Source of the DNA: Oreohelix idahoensis
Lineage: Eukaryota > Mollusca > Gastropoda > Stylommatophora > Oreohelicidae
DNA: 64,000 nucleotides
Assembly: GCA_024509875.1 (NCBI GenBank)
Contig: JAMPIV010011354.1
Span: 1-64,000, forward strand
Direction of reading: 5' to 3'
Shown here: positions 56,801-64,000 of the stretch, piece after piece
How the letters are laid out: every line of letters begins with the position of its first letter
Numbering within the stretch: position 1 is the first letter of the stretch
Notes under the pieces: generated by a model
The model's database searches: none
Seen by the model: the letters and a program-made list of their open reading frames with translations, nothing else
Told to the model about the DNA's origin: nothing
Made by a program: the position numbers and the translations under genes

Positions 56801-58768
56801 AGCAGCAATCTGCTGTGGGGTACACTCCCTAACTCCGTGAATACGACCAATAATAAGGTCCGCAATAGGATTAGGTAAGAGACAAGCATGCACATCTCCA
56901 GTAAAGAAAGGAGTGGCAATGCGAATTACAGCAGTAGGATATTTTTCTAGAGTGCCGCCAAATGTGACACATTTAATAACCCTTCCTGTAGCACAAGATG
57001 GATCTACAAGCGATTGTCTAACACCAATAGTGGTGCATCCGGAATCGAAAAGTAGTGAGACCGGAGTATCATTAACAAGACCCTTATGTAGAATTAAAGA
57101 ACCCCTCCCGTCATGCGCAACAGCAGCAGGAAGAGCGGGAAGTGGGTGACCACAACTCAAAGTAGTTATGGTACCCGGTTCGAATAAAGTACTGCATTGG
57201 GGGCATTTGTTTGCTCTCTCAAAGTCAAAAGCAGAACTAGTGACAGCGTCAAAGTTTTTACTATCAACAACATGATTACAGGCTCCCTCAGTTTCCTGTT
57301 GTACAGCATTAGCCTGCTGATATCTCTTTTTTTTGTGTTGAGATCTACCCCGACTATTATTACCTCTGAAGTTATCAGAGTTATTATTATCTCTGCAGTT
57401 ATTATTGTCTCTATTGTAATTGTTATCCTGGTTCGAATTCCAGTTTCCACGATTACTATCATGTTCACATTGATGCGAACATCTATTTGTTTGGTTCTGA
57501 GGTCTTCGGCAGGAATAACCTCTATTACCATATCCTCTTTTGAAATGCTTATAATTATTAGGGTGATAGTAACGACCACTATCAGGTTGTCTCCAATTCT
57601 TCGAAGAAGAATCACCATGAAATTGGTTTCCATGATTTTGACAGAAATTACCGCTACTCTTTCTATCAAAATTTTGTTGGGATCTACGAGCAAAGTTTTG
57701 ACCATACGGAGCTGCCGAAGCAACTGGTAAACCTTCTTTCACCTTAGAGTTACCCATGGTTATGTGTGGGTGCGCAGTTACGTATTGGCAACAGAAATCT
57801 TCCATTTCTTTTATTGTTTTAGGTTTACGTTCATGAAGGAAAGCAAGGAAAGACTCATTGACAGACGACATGACTTTGTCTCTAAGTATTAAGTCCATAA
57901 GTCCTTCATAAGTTTTTTCCGTCTTAGATAGTTCAACCCATCGTGAGAAAGTAATGCGTATTCTTGCAATAAACTCGGAGAATTCAACTCCATTTTCAGG
58001 TAACATGTTTTTAAATTGTAGACGATAGCCGTCTTCGTTAAGCTGATATTTCTTTAACAAAGCGGCCCTGACAACCTCATAATTGTTCTTGTCAGGTTCA
58101 TCCACCATATTTAATATACTTAGAGCTTTACCTGTCAGTATCCCTGATAACTGATAAACATATTTTGCTTTGTCTATGTTATGAGCTGTACATGCTTGTT
58201 CAAATCTGTCCAGATAGAACATTATGTCATCACTGGAAGGACTAAATGTTGGTAACTTAATCTTAAAAGTATCATTATTAGCCTTACCAGAAGATGAACC
58301 CTTGTTTGAATCATTACCATTACTCATGCTCGTCAATTTCAATTTCTCCAACTCTAAAGCTAAGAGTTTTTCTTCATGTTCCATTTTTGCTTTCCTCTCA
58401 TCAGACTCTCTCTGTAACTTCCTTTCTTCAGCTTGAGCCTGCATTTGAAGTCTTTCATTTTCAGCTTCTTTTTCAAGTCTTTTATTTTCAGCTTCTTTTT
58501 CAAGTCTTTTATTCTCAGCCTCTAGCTGTAGCTTTCTTTCCTCAGCTTCTGATTCCCTTTTTTGTTTTTCCATTTCCATTTGGAATCTCTTTTCATCCAC
58601 CTGCATCTGCAGTTTCTTTTGTTCAGCTTCCATATGCAGTTTCTTTTGTTCAGCTTCCATTGCTTTATCATATCGAGCAGTTGCAAATTCTTCTAACTTA
58701 TCACCAGTCTTCCCAAGCAATTTACCCTGCTCAATAAAGTGCTCAAATGTAGACATGTTGTCTAACAT
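53864..58768 (-). CDS. gag-pol: Gag-protease-integrase-reverse transcriptase-RNase H polyprotein
   Basis: A 1634-residue single frame. Gag: helical N-terminus, charged coiled coil 35-145 (repeats of KRLEKEAEN), core 165-335, Arg/Asn-rich region 340-490. Instead of a CCHC knuckle there is a C-x2-C...C-x-H cluster at 522-541. Protease: LLFDSG, D575, and DLIIGR at 637-642. Integrase: zinc domain about 765-811, then the catalytic core with D841, D901 and E937 (a D,D35E spacing), and a C-terminal GPY motif at 1078-1080. Reverse transcriptase follows: DLSKGYWQVPL 1304-1314, PFGLMNAP, YLDD 1364-1367. RNase H: D1515, E1556, D1581 and ADILSR near the end. Integrase before RT is the reverse of usual Ty3/gypsy and matches the Gmr1-like group. 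All catalytic residues are present. Gag and Pol share one frame, so no frameshift is needed. The start may be Met1 or Met5. Confidence 0.95.
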   Translation of the reverse strand: MLDNMSTFEHFIEQGKLLGKTGDKLEEFATARYDKAMEAEQKKLHMEAEQKKLQMQVDEKRFQMEMEKQKRESEAEERKLQLEAENKRLEKEAENKRLEKEAENERLQMQAQAEERKLQRESDERKAKMEHEEKLLALELEKLKLTSMSNGNDSNKGSSSGKANNDTFKIKLPTFSPSSDDIMFYLDRFEQACTAHNIDKAKYVYQLSGILTGKALSILNMVDEPDKNNYEVVRAALLKKYQLNEDGYRLQFKNMLPENGVEFSEFIARIRITFSRWVELSKTEKTYEGLMDLILRDKVMSSVNESFLAFLHERKPKTIKEMEDFCCQYVTAHPHITMGNSKVKEGLPVASAAPYGQNFARRSQQNFDRKSSGNFCQNHGNQFHGDSSSKNWRQPDSGRYYHPNNYKHFKRGYGNRGYSCRRPQNQTNRCSHQCEHDSNRGNWNSNQDNNYNRDNNNCRDNNNSDNFRGNNSRGRSQHKKKRYQQANAVQQETEGACNHVVDSKNFDAVTSSAFDFERANKCPQCSTLFEPGTITTLSCGHPLPALPAAVAHDGRGSLILHKGLVNDTPVSLLFDSGCTTIGVRQSLVDPSCATGRVIKCVTFGGTLEKYPTAVIRIATPFFTGDVHACLLPNPIADLIIGRIHGVRECTPQQIAAWEDNNMQATNAVVTRAQALQTPETSLNSDNEVDSQDSHLVITRDSFIKLQEEDPSLKKFFVLAKKGDPNQDTNRKSWIAMRNGVLVRMVQDSTTSAHSQILVPKSMRVQILQHAHDSQCAGHMGFARTKSRVLAAFFWPFVNKDIRIYCRSCKVCQEVKSRGPRHAAPIQAADIPIRPFQKMAIDIIGPFKVKSARGHQFILTCVDMCTRWPEAIPLKSISTTDIADALWLIFSRLGFPREILSDHGTQLISDTMSQVMSTLHIERSLSSIYHPMSNGLVERLNRTLKTLLGKITEDHPQDWDRVLPAALFAYREVPNEHTGFSPFELVFGARPRGPMSLLHDLITADDISDETQSSYEYVIALRQKIIEACKLATASSEIAKEKARQFANKNRCLRQLCPGDKAFVLLPSRENRLLIAWKGPYAIVSRISDVDYVVDIDGKHKTFHINMLSEFHERPDYLLPIFQATDDAPAPHGHYSSLSVIQDEEATFSDVNLPLPVVPLHSTESWKNVSVSPNLSGDEHRQVSSMLQTFQDVLTDIPGHTDVIEHDIILTDNNPIRVRPYPIPIHFQSQVEKELDEMIQLNIIEPSTSPYSSSMVIVRKKDKNIRICVDYRKLNQVTKFDAEPMPLLEDLLIRLSNSRFFTKLDLSKGYWQVPLAEHAKPLTAFSTPRGLFQWNVMPFGLMNAPATFVRMMRRILSHRSDVIAYLDDICLFSDTWEDHYLGLYDLLSTLRENNLTAKPSKAFVGFGEISFLGHRVGHGLLKTEDHNTSKILNISVPKTKKQVRSLLGLIQFYGRFIPNLSSIMAPLSTLLKKGSPNLVRWSEECQSSLDQIKNIFSSPPILRLPTLDRTFVLRSDASSTGIGAALMQEYANTLHPVMYISRKLNAAERNYSVLDRELLAMVWSILKLQRFLLGAHFILETDQKALTAIQTKNLKSSRSTRYAIALQPFHFTVRAIRGADNVMADILSRCPHDSN

Positions 58769-60201
58769 ATGAGTCCAAAACCTGAAATAATTAACTAATT
58801 TATTTCAAACCTAAGTGTAACAAGTCTTAATTAAGCACTTGTATATTCACATCACATTATATTATCCCAGTCTCTGTGGGAAACAAGTCTCCAATCAAAG
58901 AACTTGTATATGAAATATCAGCACTCAATTCTTGATCATAAGTGCACTTCTCATTCAATAGTGCACGACACTATTCATCATTCATTTATCATCAGTGTAG
59001 TAGTAACAGTGCATTAGCATAGCCCATTAACTAATTACTATAACTGTAAACAATGACTATGTAAACACATGCAGAATGTAAACATTGAAAATGTAAACAA
59101 TACAAACAATGTAAACAATAACAATGTAAACAATAACAAAGATCAGCAACAATACAAAAACTTTCGCAGAAATCAACTAAAAATAAAGCAGAAATTAATG
59201 AAATATCACAAAAAATGTGACGATATCTGCGATAGAATTAAACAAAATACATGACACCACAGTGTATAAACAAAAATGTTGTATGAAACTAAATTATAGA
59301 CAAGAGTAGGCTAACAAATACAAACAAATCAAAACAAAACTAAAGAATGCGAAATAATAACGAAAACAATATTAAAACATGTCATCACAGCTAACATAAA
59401 TAGCAACAGAAGTCGCTTAGCAAATTCCAGTATCGGAAATTTGCAAACCCTACAGAAAACGCTCACAATAGACGACCTCTATGACGTGGCATAATCTAAC
59501 GGAGACACCACCCAACCGAGAACCCGCTGAAATATAAACATATAAATATACAAATAACATATAGACATATAACATATAGAATGAGATGATACACAGAAGA
59601 CTCAGCAGAAGTATAAGGGCACAGTTTACATACAAACAGGCCACTTAACTTATAGGCTTCCAATCGTAGAACAGCAGAAAAACGGATGTCAATCAACGTC
59701 CTAAAGAGCGAAGCTCCAACGATGATGGCACATCTGAACTGCTTCCACTGCTAACACGATGGTACAAGAGCTTCTGAAATACTGTGTGTTGAGTTGTTTC
59801 GGCACTTGACCTTCTAATCCAAAAGTAAGTTGATGGAAATCGGTACTTGGCCTTCTTCAGAAAACAACCCGTTTCAACCGGCACTTGACCTTCTCAAAAA
59901 ACGACAGCACTGGAACCTTGACAGCAGCAACTTGCTTGACTTGCGTAAAAGATAACAGCAGTCCGAGTTATCCGGCAACATGTAACAACGCCGGGTACTG
60001 TCAAATTCTTGTTTCCGTCAAAAGATTGAAATTTTGACTTTTACCGGGCAACGCCGAGTACTTTGAAAATTTTGAAGATGTTGACTGTATTGAAGAATGT
60101 TAATTTCTTGAAGGATGCTGATGAATTCTTGTTGAAAATGAAGTGGGTAAGGGACCCCGTGTTTGCTAGTACCAGAATCAAACCAGCTTATGGCCACCAA
60201 A
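58769..60201 (-). other. 5' leader of the intact element
   Basis: 1.4 kb between the 5' LTR and gag. It contains a short AT-rich array of the unit AATGTAAACAAT (59075-59140) and three copies of a GG(C/T)ACTTG(A/G)CCTTCT motif (59802-59897). Sense-strand bases next to the LTR (60184-60201) read TTTGGTGGCCATAAGCTG, the likely primer binding site. No conserved coding frame. Confidence 0.65.
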
Positions 60202-61284
60202 TGATGCGTGATGCCATATGATGATGGATGGCATCCGCATGTCTGGTTTTGTGTAGTGTGTAGATGTGTTCAGTCAAAACAATGTTCATGCAACAATAAC
60301 AGGGCAATCCACATAGGACGTCAGTAAACTCACGACGTATAAAGTCAATGAGTCTTGAAACAGCCGTTGACGTTTTTCTTCATTATTTATTGTGGACGCC
60401 ACAGTGACAAAATGGTTACGCAAATGTGTAGGCACATCAAACAGTCATTATCACAGCAACATTCAATACAGCAATAAACGGTAGACAGCATTACAATGAT
60501 GAGTCAGATGCATGTTATATTTCAAAGTGCTGTAAATGTAGTCAGGTGGAAAACTCCATCCTTTTCTATAACAGCCAGGAGATAACCAGATGTATGAGAT
60601 CAGTTCACTCTCCTTAGTTTGACTTCAGCAAGACAGACACGTCTGCCGAAGTATAAATAATGTCCTCAAAAATATCCTCTAGATAATAAAGGTTTTCTAA
60701 ACCTAGTTCATTTAACAAAGTAGCAAGTAATGGTCCTTGGTACATGCATCAACCGATGCAGTACAATGCAGCGACATGTGAGCTGGGAAAGAACATCTCG
60801 TGACGACGACTTTCGGAGACAGGCTATGAATCGAAATCGCTCACGACCCAAAATCGATAGAGTTAATGAAAAAGTCAATTTACCTTGCTTTCATGAAATA
60901 CACAGAAATATCACGCCTCCCGGCATGTGGGAAACACTAGAGGTATTATCTCGAATAAACGAAATATCCATTAAGAGGACTACACATCCCTGACAGAACA
61001 AAAAATAGCGGAGATCCCCTCTTCAACGAGGCATCTCTTTCGCCATTCCAAATCGCTCACTCCCACTAGTGGTGGGCGGAAACCGATCGACCAAACAACA
61101 AGACAAGTCATGCGCAGTCCAGCGCAAAAATGACCACAGCTCAAAAGTTAACTGCATTCGATACCAACGCGAGAAGACAAATGCTTACCGAGAAAAGTGA
61201 CTATAAATTCCAAGCAGTTGTTGCCCTTGCGTTATAAAACAGATATTGAAATAAAACGATGTTGCGAGAATTTATCACGCAACA
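60202..61284 (-). repeat. 5' LTR of the intact element
   Basis: 1083 bp, the upstream LTR in element orientation; it should hold the promoter. Same ends as the 52033-53114 copy. Confidence 0.95.
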
Positions 61285-61562
61285 ATCCCCTAGACAGAGC
61301 TAGTAGAACTGATCCAGTTATAAGTTTTTCCACAGAAAGTTTTTCCACAGGTTGCAGGCAGTTGGATTGTAGGGATAGGTTAGTTATAGAACTTAGAGGT
61401 AATTGATGGCTAACTGATTTTTTTTTCTTAACAGGAAGGTGGAATTTTTAGTAGCTGCATAACATTTTTCAGGTCGTTATTAGTCAGACTGGTGCTAGTC
61501 TGAGTTCGGGTTTTGGGACAGCGGTTATAGAGAGATTAATTCCCAGTAGGTAACGGGAAGTT

Positions 61563-61889
61563 ATGGGGCCTTCACGTCTCTATATTTGTGAGCTTACGGC
61601 AGAATTTGCAGGTAACATGGCTGATCTCGATAAAGTACATAAGATTGCACTTGAGGTAGCTAAGTTCATGGAGTACGGTGATAGCGAAATTCCACCCCTT
61701 CTGGAATATGCAGAAAGCCTGCAGAGGCAATATGAAGTAGACAACTTATTTGGCAATCGTCTAGCCTTGGCATGGACCTGTGCAAAAGCTGGGGACAGCG
61801 AAGCATTCATCCGAGAGTTGGTAGACGAAGCGATGGAACAGGACCTGGAATCGGAAAGAAGACGACAACAGAGGGAAAGGAGCTACTAG
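61563..61889 (+). CDS. gag: Gag N-terminal-like protein of the 49-64 kb element
   Basis: A 108-residue frame. The end (EAFIRELVDEAMEQDLESERRRQQRERSY) has the same pattern as the start of the minus-strand Gag at 22313 (EELDTFVSREMEKCRMREEE): a short helix with acidic residues running into a charged Arg/Glu stretch. This is the usual Gag N-terminal module of these elements. An inner Met at 61617 (MADLDKVHKIAL) is also a good start and resembles MADLAKF of the 45502 protein. The Gag core and knuckle are missing. The next frame overlaps from 61772, with a likely frameshift around 61875-61890. Confidence 0.55.
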   Translation: MGPSRLYICELTAEFAGNMADLDKVHKIALEVAKFMEYGDSEIPPLLEYAESLQRQYEVDNLFGNRLALAWTCAKAGDSEAFIRELVDEAMEQDLESERRRQQRERSY

Positions 61890-62518
61890 AAAAGGACAAC
61901 CCCTCTGAAAATCTTGCGCCATTAAATGATAACTTGTCAGCTCAAACTGCGCCCCAACTCCAGGAAAAGGACTTTCCGTTGGAAACGGACCCGAAGCCCA
62001 AACAAGGGAGGGGGTTAAGTAAGGAAAGCAGCCCTTACAACGCTGGGAAGATTACGAAGCGATCCCAGGCGTGGAAACTGCATAACAGGGGGAATAACGC
62101 GAGCAAGCATAAATCGGATGGCTACCGATTCTCCCATGCTCGTGAGACAGCACAACATACTCGACACGGAAAGTCGAGGGCAGGGTTCGAATCCCTAATA
62201 AGGCATGTTTCGCCAGCTCCCCAGCGGGACAGCGAAAAACGACAGGCAGAGGCGCATTCGCCTGACATCCCTGTGCAGCCTAATGGCAAAACAGTGGTGA
62301 TTGTGGAAGTACATTCTTTGTCGTCGGGAATGAGGCCCCCGATGGTATTAGCTCCTTCAGGAGAGGGACATACTGACAAGAACTGTATTCAAGGAACAGT
62401 GATTCTCGCTCGTGGGACATTACAGTCAGCCGCAGGTACCTCAGATCAGCTAGGTACAGGCCATATAAACGTAAACACCCAGCGGATAGTCTTTGTCGGA
62501 CAGCACATAACCCGCTAA
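61772..62518 (+). CDS. Second frame of the 49-64 kb element, possible protease remnant
   Basis: The first ~35 codons overlap the previous frame and are probably not real; the likely coding part starts near 61880. It is polar and basic in the middle. The last ~85 residues (VQPNGKTVVIVEVHSLSSG, then VILARGTLQSAAGTSDQLGTG, then RIVFVGQHI) have a spacing loosely like a retropepsin, but the catalytic D-(T/S)-G is absent. I do not recognise it with confidence; it could equally be unrelated linker sequence. No polymerase follows before the 3' LTR. Confidence 0.4.
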   Translation: MDLCKSWGQRSIHPRVGRRSDGTGPGIGKKTTTEGKELLEKDNPSENLAPLNDNLSAQTAPQLQEKDFPLETDPKPKQGRGLSKESSPYNAGKITKRSQAWKLHNRGNNASKHKSDGYRFSHARETAQHTRHGKSRAGFESLIRHVSPAPQRDSEKRQAEAHSPDIPVQPNGKTVVIVEVHSLSSGMRPPMVLAPSGEGHTDKNCIQGTVILARGTLQSAAGTSDQLGTGHINVNTQRIVFVGQHITR

Positions 62519-62785
62519 TTACCTGTACAGGGGTCAGGGAGTTGTGCGGTAGCTGTACTCCACCAAGGCCAAGGACACTTATCAGGAAGAAACCCTGGAG
62601 GAGAAAATTAAGTAAACAAGGCCAGGTGCACACGGGAAGGAGGTATGGTTTGGGTGATTGGCCCAGCCGCCTGCCAGTTGCAGAGCAACTCAAAGACAGC
62701 TCGGGAGACATAGATAGGGACCAATCTGAACACCAAGACCACAGTAAATTAGATCGGAAGGCTCCGACCTCGAAGGGTGGGGTAA

Positions 62786-64000
62786 TGTGATGGAGTTACT
62801 GTGATTTAGTCTTCAATTGGCCCCATTTCGTTTTCTCGTCGTAACTATTGAGTTTGCCATTTTTGTCTTCCCTCTATTAAAGATTGGGAAGTACTCTTTT
62901 GCTCTCTGAATAATAGGGGTGTTTAGATTTGTTCTGTAGGTAAAGTAATTGCAGGTTTTTTTCTATAGGGATTAACGTAAGTTAGTACTGAATGGCACCA
63001 GTCGGCCTTTTTCTAATTATCGCGATCTTGAAAATTCAATTTTTTGCGTTGTTAAATTTATCGCGGTCATTTTTCGTGGGGAAGGGGAGATGACCCCTAC
63101 CCAGGTAACGTCCAACTTTCTGCTCACGCTAGCGGACGACGTTAGGTAACGTTACGTAGCCGGAAATACGCGCGCATTTAAAGTAAGCACGAATACACTG
63201 GTTCTAAATTTAGAGATGAGCGCCTGGAAAATTTTAGAGTATCTTTAATTCTATTGGTTGTAGGGAGACGCCTTGCCTCAAGTAGGTCGGGGGTCAGAGC
63301 AGGAAAATCTAAGATAAAGTAGCGCTTTTCGATTTAGCGGTCTCTTCCTGCAGAAATCCTGGGCCGTGTATCCAAGCATATTGTCGGCTTCTAACGCTGA
63401 ACGCAATATTTGGTATGTCAGTAATTTAAAGTAGCGTGGTAATTAAATCTAGTTCTCTAATAGAGCCTTAGTCCGTTCTAATTTAATTTATTTTTGAACT
63501 TTATAACTTGTAACGCCATCATTTATTTCTACAGTGTCTATGAGTGATAAAGAGATATTACGTAGGTGTGCTCCGTAGATTTAATAGAAAGTCTGTAGAC
63601 ATACACGCATCCTAGATTTATATTAATTTACAGAATATTCTGAAGCACGTGTATTTTATTTCATTGAGAGATTAATTCTGATAAGTCTCCTAATAAAATA
63701 CGGGAACGGATTTTTTCGGGAAAATTTAATCACGTGGTTTATCGGGATTTATTCGAGTAGGAATTCTGGATGGATAGAGTAGATAATTAAGTATTTTTCT
63801 ATCGGGGGAGTTAAAATATAATTGCAGGGAAAACCACGTGGGGTAGAGGTGAAAGGAAAATTATGGTGCCTTAAGTGGTTGTGTAATTAAATATTATGCA
63901 GAGTAGTATTTGATTTGTGTGTTATGGAATTTAATGAGTTCTAGGAAATATAGTCTATAGAGATAGATATATTTCTGTGTATAGAGATGTAATATAAATG
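62786..64000 (+). repeat. 3' LTR of the 49-64 kb element, cut by the window end
   Basis: The first 1215 bp of the LTR, matching 48982-50196 with a few substitutions. The rest (about 1.7 kb expected) lies outside the window. Confidence 0.9.

Larger units (their letters stand above)
52028..61289 (-). mobile_element. Intact gypsy-type element with Gmr1-like domain order
   Basis: LTRs at 52033-53114 and 60202-61284 (1082 and 1083 bp, TG...CA) differ at about three positions by eye. The 5-bp target duplication ATCCC is at 52028-52032 and 61285-61289. One uninterrupted frame on the minus strand encodes all enzymes. A primer-binding-site-like TGGTGGCCATAAGC follows the 5' LTR, and the purine-rich CGGGAGGAGGTGGTGATA precedes the 3' LTR. 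Everything needed for autonomous transposition seems present, and near-identical LTRs indicate a very recent insertion. No env-like frame is seen between the pol end and the 3' LTR. Confidence 0.93.
51919..62785 (+). mobile_element. Internal region of the 49-64 kb long-LTR element, split by a nested element
   Basis: The internal sequence is 51919-52032 plus 61290-62785, only about 1.6 kb once the nested element and one copy of its target duplication are removed. It carries a short Gag-like frame and a second frame, with no polymerase. A polypurine tract (GAAGGGTGGGGTAA, about 62772-62785) precedes the 3' LTR. It is non-autonomous, with LTRs longer than the coding part. Confidence 0.75.

Noticed and set aside
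57166..57730. Frames of 177 and 185 codons overlapping the intact gag on either strand
   Set aside because: Shadows of the Asn/Arg-rich gag region with repetitive Ile/Val/Thr composition.

Overview
This is repeat-dense eukaryotic DNA, AT-rich, with long stop-filled stretches, many microsatellites and minisatellites, and nested transposable elements. I see no single-copy host gene, no operon structure, no ribosome binding sites and no CRISPR array. The repeats (Ty3/gypsy-like LTR elements, RTE- and Jockey-like LINE ends, tRNA-derived SINEs, a mariner) point to an animal, most likely an invertebrate. The mariner leans towards an arthropod, but I cannot name the species.

Layout. 1-12.2 kb: mostly non-coding, with degraded LINE 3' ends (2.7-3.4, 9.6-10.1 and 10.4-11.0 kb), a 41-bp minisatellite inside one of them, and TA and ATCT microsatellites. 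12.25-27.7 kb: a fossil gypsy-like element on the + strand (gag at 12.3 kb, protease to RNase H at 25.3-27.7 kb). It is split by a complete long-LTR element on the - strand (12710-25311, target duplication CAAGG). The left LTR of that element carries two insertions of an ORF1-only LINE, each with its own target duplication. 27.7-32 kb: non-coding, with a 40-bp perfect palindrome. 32.07-34.35 kb: a large fold-back structure holding a LINE end and a mariner. 35.7-42.8 kb: SINEs, a LINE end and three tandem arrays with units of 41, 23 and 10 bp. 45.5-48.9 kb: a second, internally deleted gypsy-like element. 48982 to the window end: a long-LTR gag-only element, split by a nearly pristine gypsy-like element (52033-61284, TSD ATCCC) whose single 1634-codon frame is intact.

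The most unusual point is domain order. In all three gypsy-type pol genes the integrase lies upstream of reverse transcriptase. This is the order of the Gmr1-like group, opposite to ordinary Ty3/gypsy. Two of the three also lack an integrase DDE core and share an unrelated conserved segment in its place. Other notable features are the ORF1-only LINE pair with matching hairpins at both ends, and two long-LTR elements that keep only a Gag N-terminal module and a protease-like remnant. Two minisatellites also appear to have grown out of retroposon 3' ends.

The elements work as a nested parasite community. The intact 52-61 kb element could in principle supply proteins in trans to the deleted relatives, and an unseen LINE would have to mobilise the ORF1-only copies. 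The nesting gives relative ages: fossil element, then the 12.7-25.3 kb LTR element, then the ORF1-only LINEs; and the 49-64 kb LTR element, then the intact element. All homology calls come from reading the translations and repeats by eye; no database search was run.
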